This document shows, piece by piece, positions 57,500 through 64,000 of a stretch of 64,000 nucleotides of DNA. The stretch comes from Larimichthys crocea (taxonomy: Eukaryota; Chordata; Actinopteri; Sciaenidae), in the NCBI RefSeq assembly GCF_000972845.2, contig NC_040016.1, positions 22,488,807 to 22,552,806 on the forward strand, given 5' to 3'. The notes under the pieces were generated by a model. It did no database searches. It was given only the letters and a program-made list of their open reading frames with translations, and was not told the DNA's origin. Position numbers and translations under genes: made by a program. Each line of letters starts with the position of its first letter. Positions within the stretch are counted from its first letter, which is position 1.

Positions 57500-58880
57500 G
57501 AAAGATTTGGGGATGTTTCAAATCTTCTCCATTCATTGATACGAGCTACGTTTTGCTACAAGTGGTCTCTTGATTGAAGTTGAACTTTTGAGACTTTCAA
57601 CTGACAGCCACAGCTGCTGTTTGTTGCTCTGCTCTGATTGGTCGATTGCTGTGGTGCTGGTAGTTAACTGAACATGGTTGCCGGGCAGAAATCCACAAGG
57701 CTGACTGTGATTGGCTTAATTAAAGTCTAATATCATTGACTGTCAATGCTGAAGTTGAAGTTGTGTTTAACTACTTTTTGTACAAATTAATCAAACAAGA
57801 TTTAACTAATGTTAATTAGTGATCTTCTGAGGTACAGGTCAGTGGATTTTATTACCTTTTAGTTTTCCAGTCTTTATACTAGAGGAAATTAAAATGTTTC
57901 AGAAACATTTAGTTTCCTGGACTCGTGTCACCACAGGAGGAAAAACCTGCCAGGAAAACACAAATCATCTAAATCAATGAGATTTGAGGTTTCCACCCTG
58001 TTTTTCTGACCAGATCTTCCTAAATTTGATCTGGCAGCCTCTCCATCCTCTCCTCTCCGAGCTCCCGGCTGCCAGGAGGACTGACATGTTTTTCCTGAGA
58101 CGAGGGTATCATTACACCCACTCACCCAGTCGCCGCCCAGCCAAACCAGCGGTCTCGCCTCCTCTCTCATCAGCATAACGCTCCTCTTCTCCCATCCAGC
58201 CCGGCCTCGCCGCCACGAAGCAATACAGCAGAGACCGTTATGCAAACAAGTTCAGTGCTTGTTTGCCTCTGAATCATCGACGGCTGAAGGCCTGATGGAG
58301 CCTATTTTCCAAAATAAACAGGACAGAACACATCGCATTGCTGCACCTCCGAAACAAGCGAAATGACAGAAAAGTTTCGAGTTTTATTCAACAGAGTTTA
58401 AAATGGAGCCTGAAGCTGTTTCTGTCCATCTATGGCGAGTTCAAGCACAGCCTCTGAGACCAACAAGGAACAACGTCACAGTACCGAGGTGATTTACAGA
58501 CTTCATGATGGAAACATTGATCAGGAGTGAAGCGCTAACTGTGGTTAGCTCGGTCAGCCGCGGAGCTAACTGAACTGACTCAGCCCGGGATGTCAGGAGC
58601 CAAACCCGGCCAGAAAACCACCTGATAGGCTGCTGTGTTCACTGTTAGACTGGACACTGCCGGTTCAGAGGTTCTGTCTCTGTGTTCACTGTTAGACTGG
58701 ACACTGCTGGTTCAGAGGTTCTGTCGCTGTGTTCACTGTTAGACTACTGCTCACTTCGGAGATTGTGTGGTGGTTGGTGCATTTTATTACCTTTGAACGA
58801 AACCAGGCTAGCTGTTTCCAGTCTTTATGCTAAGCTAAGCTAACCACATGTAGCTTCATATTCACCTAAGCAGCAGCCTG
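57500..58880. other. No gene recognised
   Basis: Short frames only. Two near-identical stretches (gttcactgttagactggaca) repeat at about 58639 and 58684, and a shortened one at about 58732, a small local duplication. Nothing else is supported. Confidence 0.5.
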
Positions 58881-58894
58881 GCTGGGAAATGAAG

Positions 58895-59015
58895 CCATCA
58901 CAGGAAGTGCCACAAACTGCAGTTCCTCTAACGTCCACTTGAGGCTGGCTCCAGAAGTGAGTCAGTATCCATTGCCCCCAAGTCCCCATGTTGGTTTACA
59001 GTTTACATGTTTACA
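58895..59015 (-). repeat. Interspersed repeat of the 25110 family
   Basis: Contains aactgcagttcctctaacg, ctggctccagaagtgagtca and acatgtttacagc, as at 25110-25235. Confidence 0.65.
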
Positions 59016-59647
59016 GCTTGGCGTTGAGGCTTTCAGTTCTCCAACAGACACGTGAACTTTGGAAAGTTAGTAAAAGTTCTTCTTGTTTTGCAGTGAGCCG
59101 ATCACCTGAGTTCTGCTTGGTCATCTCTGTGTTTCAGTCCAGTTATGTAAAGAATTCATCACAGTAATGCATTTATCATGTTCTCTCAGTGCTGAAAGAC
59201 AAACCTCATATCAAATATTCACGTGCAGTATTTCTGTCCTCTGAAGGTTTTAGTCCTCATTAATCATACAAAACGTTTGTCGGCTGTTTAAGATGTTGAT
59301 CTGAATATTTAATTCCTCTACAAACAGCTGACCGTTGTTTCGGTTTGTTGGCGCTCGAGTCAGAGAGTCTTTGTGATTTCCTGCAATGTGTGATTCGTTT
59401 GGATTGTCTTATCTCAGTAAGCTGTGAATGTTGCCTCCATCCTGAGGCTCACGGGGCCTCGTCCAGAATCTGAATTATCATTTTAATCATTGCCGTGCTC
59501 GCCTTTACAACGTGTCTGCTGTCATCTTAAGTAATGACCTACAGTGAGAGGTACTATTAAAGCCATTTATTATGCCGCCGCTGCTTTTCTTAGCAGACCA
59601 TTTAGTGTCTCTGTTTGCACCTGTGACTAAAACTGAGTCACAACACG

Positions 59648-59722
59648 AGGATGAGGAGGTGGACGAGGAGGAGGAGGGGTAGGAGGTGGAGGAGGAGGAG
59701 GAGGAGGAGGAGGAGGAGGAGT
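59648..59722 (+). repeat. GGA-rich microsatellite
   Basis: A purine-only run of GAG/GGA units, interrupted in the first half and pure in the second. Confidence 0.93.
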
Positions 59723-59843
59723 TGTGTTAGTTTGTGGACATTGTGCTTTCTTAATGAATTTTCTTTTATTTTTATTTATTTATTTTTATAGTTTTTGGCT
59801 TTTTAAAAAGTTTGTTAGCTGATCTAATTGCTGATCTAGCTGA

Positions 59844-59947
59844 CCTAAAGACCTAAAGATTTGAGGACCGGAAGACCCAAAGACCTGAAGACCTGAAGAC
59901 GTGAAGACCCAAAGACCTGAAGACTTGAGGATCTAAGGACTTGAGGG
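59844..59947 (+). repeat. Degenerate 9-10 bp tandem repeat
   Basis: About ten variants of the unit AGACCTGA[AG]G (for example gacctaaag, gacccaaag, gacttgagg). The periodicity is clear by eye, but units differ by one or two bases. Confidence 0.8.
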
Positions 59948-59988
59948 CAGTAAAGACTGTTGATATTGACAAAAGCAAAGTTGAGCTC

Positions 59989-60081
59989 TGTGAATCGATG
60001 ATGTTTCCTTCAGTAAATCTGTGAATCGATGATGTTTCCATCATTAAATCTGTGAATCGATGATGTTTCCTTCAGTAAATG
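59989..60081 (+). repeat. 31-bp tandem repeat, three units
   Basis: Units begin TGAATCGATGATGTTTCC at 59991, 60022 and 60053, a constant 31-base spacing. Confidence 0.92.
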
Positions 60082-60220
60082 ATCCATCGACTCGTTTGAA
60101 CGTTGAACTGAACTTTCACACTCGAAGCAGCTTGACAGGATTCCTCTGTAAATATCACTGATGTTCAGGACGCTCAATTATTTATCACGACAGTGTTAGC
60201 AGCTCATCAGAGGAGGCCAA

Positions 60221-60227
60221 AACACAC

Positions 60228-60271
<44 letters not shown>

Positions 60272-60500
60272 TAACACACACAGTAACACTCACACACACA
60301 CACTGTAACACACACAGTAACACTCACACACACACTGTAACACACACACACACTGTAACACCCCCCCCACACACACACACACACACACACAGTGACACAC
60401 ACACACACACACACTATAACACACACTGTAACACACACACACACAGTAACACACACACACACAGTGACAGACACACAGTAACACATGCACACACACACCC
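60221..60500 (+). repeat. Complex CA microsatellite with AGTAACA variants
   Basis: Long CA runs alternate with CAGTAACA and CTGTAACA blocks over about 280 bases. All Val-Cys or Thr-His frames here are artefacts of the repeat. Confidence 0.95.
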
Positions 60501-60633
60501 TCACACTGAGTCTTTCTCGTCCTGTTGAATCGATTCTCAGCTCGTACAGTGTGATGACGTCTCTGATGTTTGCTGCAAGTCTTTTTGTTTGTTTGGCAGT
60601 GAGATGTTCCTCATAGCTTCATCTCACCCTCAC

Positions 60634-60661
60634 ACATCATCATCATCATCATCATCATCAC
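60634..60661 (+). repeat. ATC microsatellite
   Basis: About nine units of ATC. Confidence 0.93.
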
Positions 60662-60699
60662 GTTCCTGCTCTCCTCTGGAGTTAAAGCTTAGAACGCTC

Positions 60700-62564
60700 C
60701 TAAAGAAGTTTAAAGAATGAACGTTCATGCTTTGAATTTTGAGTCGACACTGACGAGAAATCAACAAAAAAAACAATGTGGAGAAAACAATGAGGCAAAA
60801 GCTCCAGAACAAGCTGCTAAATGGACCTTCAGATTGTTTTATCAAAAAATTGTTTTATAACAGACAAAAAACATTTTGCAAATTAAAATAATCGAGGAAA
60901 ATGTGTTGGAGTCCCTTTAGTCATCATCATGTTCAGTGAATGAAAACTGATTATGAAGCATCAGAATCGACATTTCCACCCTGAAATGAAGCAACATGTG
61001 GAAACTTTGTGCTTGAAATCTGATTCTTGTTTGTTTTCTACAGATCAGGTTGGAAAATTAGATTTGTGTTTGCAGGTTTGCCGTCGACAGCAGGAGAAAT
61101 ATCTGCAGGATTCTCCACAGTCCGCTTTAAAAATCATCTGTTTCCTGAAACATCTCGCGGCTTCTGGGGTTTAGAATAAATCTGCAGATTGTTTGAGGAT
61201 CAGGTACGACGACGTGACATCTGAAGCCTCTCCAGCTTCATCTTTATTCCAGTCAGTGTGTTTATTTGGCTTTGGCAGCGTGACTGGTTTCCAGCAGAGC
61301 TCGCGTTGCCATGGTTTATCCTGAGCATCACACCATGGAAACAGTAATCAGGCGGGGCCACGGGGGTCTGATCGATTTCAGAGAGAGCCAACAATCTTAA
61401 TTCATGACAAAAAGAAAGAATGACGTCAGCTGTTTGTCTCTGAGAAAAGACGGGATGAAGAGTTGATGATTCAAGGACGCACAGACTCAACAGATTTTGA
61501 CAGTCGCCGAGCGTCAGCACTGTGATTTAGTTTGTTTCTACCCCTGCTGAAGCTTCACGACCCTCCAAACCTGTCATTTTAAAGACCACATCTGCTGATA
61601 TTCTATATTTTTATAGTCCCATAAGAAGAACAAGACTGAACGTATCGACCAACATGTTCTGTGTTTGTATCACAGTCTGATTTATCTCCTCCTAGGTGCC
61701 ACGGAGCTCCATTTGTGTCGAAAAACACATCAATGAACACACACACTATAGCTTGTTTAAGCTCAGGCACACACACACACATCGTCCTGTTGCCACTTAC
61801 TAGAGCACCAAACATGTATTCATCCACCGCTGGAAATAGTCCCCAAACAAAATGCAGAAACATTTCCTCCTTTTTTTAAGAGTCAAACTTTGATTCTGAT
61901 TTTTAAAGATGCACGTCTTCAAGTTGGACAGTATTAACACGGACATGTTGTCTCTTAAAGGTCAGTCAGTCTATCAGTGGATCCCACAGAGGCGTGTGCT
62001 AAAAGTAATCTGTATTTTGCAGTTAGTATATAAAAACATGACTGTACAGTTATATACTGACAGGAAATGTCAGACGTCTGTCACTTTAGATTCAATGTTT
62101 CAAAAAGAAACTGAATGACTTCATACTTAGTTTTTTTTGTTCACCATCTGCAGTGTATTTCATTTTTCTGCAGCTGTAAGCAGACTCTTTATTTTCATCA
62201 CCACTCAGACATGAACAGTGCTTTAGTCTGCATACTGACTCTATACTCAGTGAACACAGAACATGTTTAAAACATGTTGGTATCAAAGTGTGACTCAGCA
62301 TCACAGATCTTTACTGTAGTTCAGGTTATTTGTATGAGGCTCTGATCCATGGTCAGTAGAGCAGTAACATGAAGCAACATGAGTATTTTCATCACTTTAT
62401 CTCGATGTCAGACAACTTTTATGGCAGGAAACTGAAGCAGTTTAAAGACAACACACTCCTTTGACAAAAACAGTCATTTTACCTCACAGAACATACGAAC
62501 TGCTGGTCCAACGCTGCCTCTATGGGCAGCAACTAACATTGGTTTCAGATCTGAACTCATGTGT
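60700..62564. other. No gene recognised
   Basis: Short frames without domain signatures. The sequence is AT-rich and has no notable repeat. Confidence 0.5.
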
Positions 62565-62806
62565 TAAAGGTCCAGTGTGTAGGATTTAGTGACACCTAGT
62601 GGCAAAGTTCCAGATTGCAACCAAATAAATACTCTCATATCCAGATTAGTGTTTGGTTTGTCTGTAGAAACTCATTTTAAGACAACAAAATCACAAAGAT
62701 TCTTATTTTCAGGTGATTACACACTAATAAAAATGAAATAATTTATGAATATTATATTCCATCCCTGCCAATAGATAATTCTAAATCTGACACACCGGAC
62801 CTTTAA
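62565..62806 (+). mobile_element. Short inverted-terminal repeat element (MITE-like), complete
   Basis: Left end TAAAGGTCCAGTGTGTAGGA, right end ACACACCGGACCTTTAAA, an inverted pair about 240 bp apart. The inner modules gacacctagtggcaaag and gattgcaaccaa match the fragments at 2836 and 29404. It has no coding capacity. Confidence 0.72.
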
Positions 62807-63377
62807 AACACCAAAGTTGCACAATAACACAAGAAACTAAACAAAACTAACCGATCGAGGCAGCGATGGACCAGAAACTTGCATGTCCTGCGAGGTAAAG
62901 TACTGTTTTTGTCAAAGGAGTCTGTTGACTTTGAAGGTTTCCTCCCATAAAGTCTGTCTGACATCAAGATAAAGCGATGAAAACACTATAAATATATCGT
63001 ACACCAAACTATCTGTAATATAAACCCTCCTCACGGAGGACGGATGCAAACATTCAGCAGATAAAACGGCGTTCGTTTCATCAAACATTCATTCATGACT
63101 GACATTTTCCTCACAGATAGACTTTTTGTCCCCTAGTGGTTCATTAAGTCGGAGGCCGTTAATGCCGTCACGCAGCAAATCCATCAGCTCACATCTGTGA
63201 GATGTTTTATCACGAGCACGCAGACAGATCACCACAGCTGACTCTGACACCATGAAAGAAATGCCAGCGCTCTCCTCGTGCGTCACAATCACGTTAAAAA
63301 ATGAGAATGTGCTCAGAGTATCGTCACCTCATGATGCCATAGACCTTTTTATTGATATTTTGTCACAACAGCAGCAG
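62807..63377. other. No gene recognised
   Basis: AT-rich unique-looking sequence with short frames only. Confidence 0.45.
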
Positions 63378-63421
63378 TGTTTGTTTGTTTGTTTGTTTGT
63401 TTGTTTGTTTGTTTGTTTGTG
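63378..63421 (+). repeat. TTTG microsatellite
   Basis: Eleven uninterrupted units of GTTT. Confidence 0.95.
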
Positions 63422-63862
63422 GGTTGGACTTCCTTCCTCCTCCAGAGCAGAGCGGTTACACTGCATCGTCGCCTGATGTGTGCAGAAGCGTTGTACAGCA
63501 GAAGCTAACCTGGATGAGATGCAACTTCCACACTGAGCTGATCGGCGCTGTACACGATGAAGCTGTTCACCACGAGCTGTGACGGAGCAGGACGGCTGCA
63601 GGGCGTCGTCCACGCCGCCTCGAAACACGGCTGCAGCGGTGAAGCGGTCCTGCAGAGCCATCTTTGTTTTTTTTATGTTTTTACTGGTACAACAAACTCC
63701 CCCTTTCTTTCTTTTTTACCTCATTATATATAAAGAATAGTTTGATGTTTTAAGCTCATTAGCTTTGCTGCCGAGAGTTAGACGAACAGTTTGATACCAC
63801 TCTCATGTCTGTGCGTTTCCAGGTGTTGAGTTTGATGTTTGAACACAATTCTGGAAAGTCTT

Positions 63863-64000
63863 TGTACCAGGCTGTAAACATGTTTATTTCTGCTGTTGGA
63901 CATTTGGACATGGGGACTTATGGAGACTGACTCACTTCTGGAGCCAGCCTCAAGTGGACTACAAGAGGAACTGCACTTCCTGTGTTGGCTTCACCTCCCT
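63863..64000 (+). repeat. Interspersed repeat of the 25110 family
   Basis: Starts TTTGTACCAGGCTGTAAACA and includes tggacatggggacttatgg, matching 27348-27425 in the same orientation. It runs off the window end. Confidence 0.7.

Noticed and set aside
60193..60528. Long frames of Thr-His or Val-Cys repeats
   Set aside because: They are translations of the CA microsatellite.

Overview
The window reads as vertebrate nuclear DNA, most likely from a ray-finned (teleost) fish. It has long gene-free stretches, many microsatellites, fish-type interspersed repeats (RTE/Rex3-like LINEs, an L1-clade LINE, hAT elements, a short inverted-terminal element family), spliced genes with GT/AG introns, and an array of tandemly copied immunoglobulin receptor genes. 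Three runs of exactly ten N (18276-18285, 48005-48014, 51842-51851) show that it is a scaffold with joined contigs.

Layout. 1-10859 has no recognised gene, only dispersed repeats. 10860-18699 holds a nearly intact L1-clade element (ORF1 11044-11970, ORF2 12640-16383). A 15-bp direct repeat flanks not this element alone but the whole block up to a second L1 3' end at 18684, which makes this the strangest structure in the first half. 18700-36030 is again gene-poor, with a 42-bp minisatellite at two sites, a long inverted repeat and two decayed LINE pieces.

36030-56400 is an array of related receptor genes, all on the minus strand. Copy 1 (36918-39527) is complete in eight exons and encodes a 378-residue type I membrane protein: signal peptide, V-type Ig domain, second Ig domain, Thr/Pro-rich stalk, membrane helix, and a tail with two ITIMs plus one ITIM-like tyrosine site. 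Copies 2 to 5 are partial or frame-broken. They share promoter, exon order and 3' UTR with copy 1. Rex3-like LINE pieces lie in their introns, and copy 2 has a 3.3-kb nested insertion in its 3' UTR. Many of the breaks are single-base losses near N gaps, so part of the decay may be sequence error rather than biology.

56660-64000 has no firmly recognised gene. It holds one unidentified open stretch on the minus strand (57107-57490), several microsatellites and more interspersed repeats.

If copy 1 is expressed, its product would be an inhibitory leukocyte-type surface receptor. Its ligand cannot be read from sequence. The ITIMs predict recruitment of SH2-domain phosphatases, known behaviour of that motif class. 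The rest of the window is transposon and repeat history.
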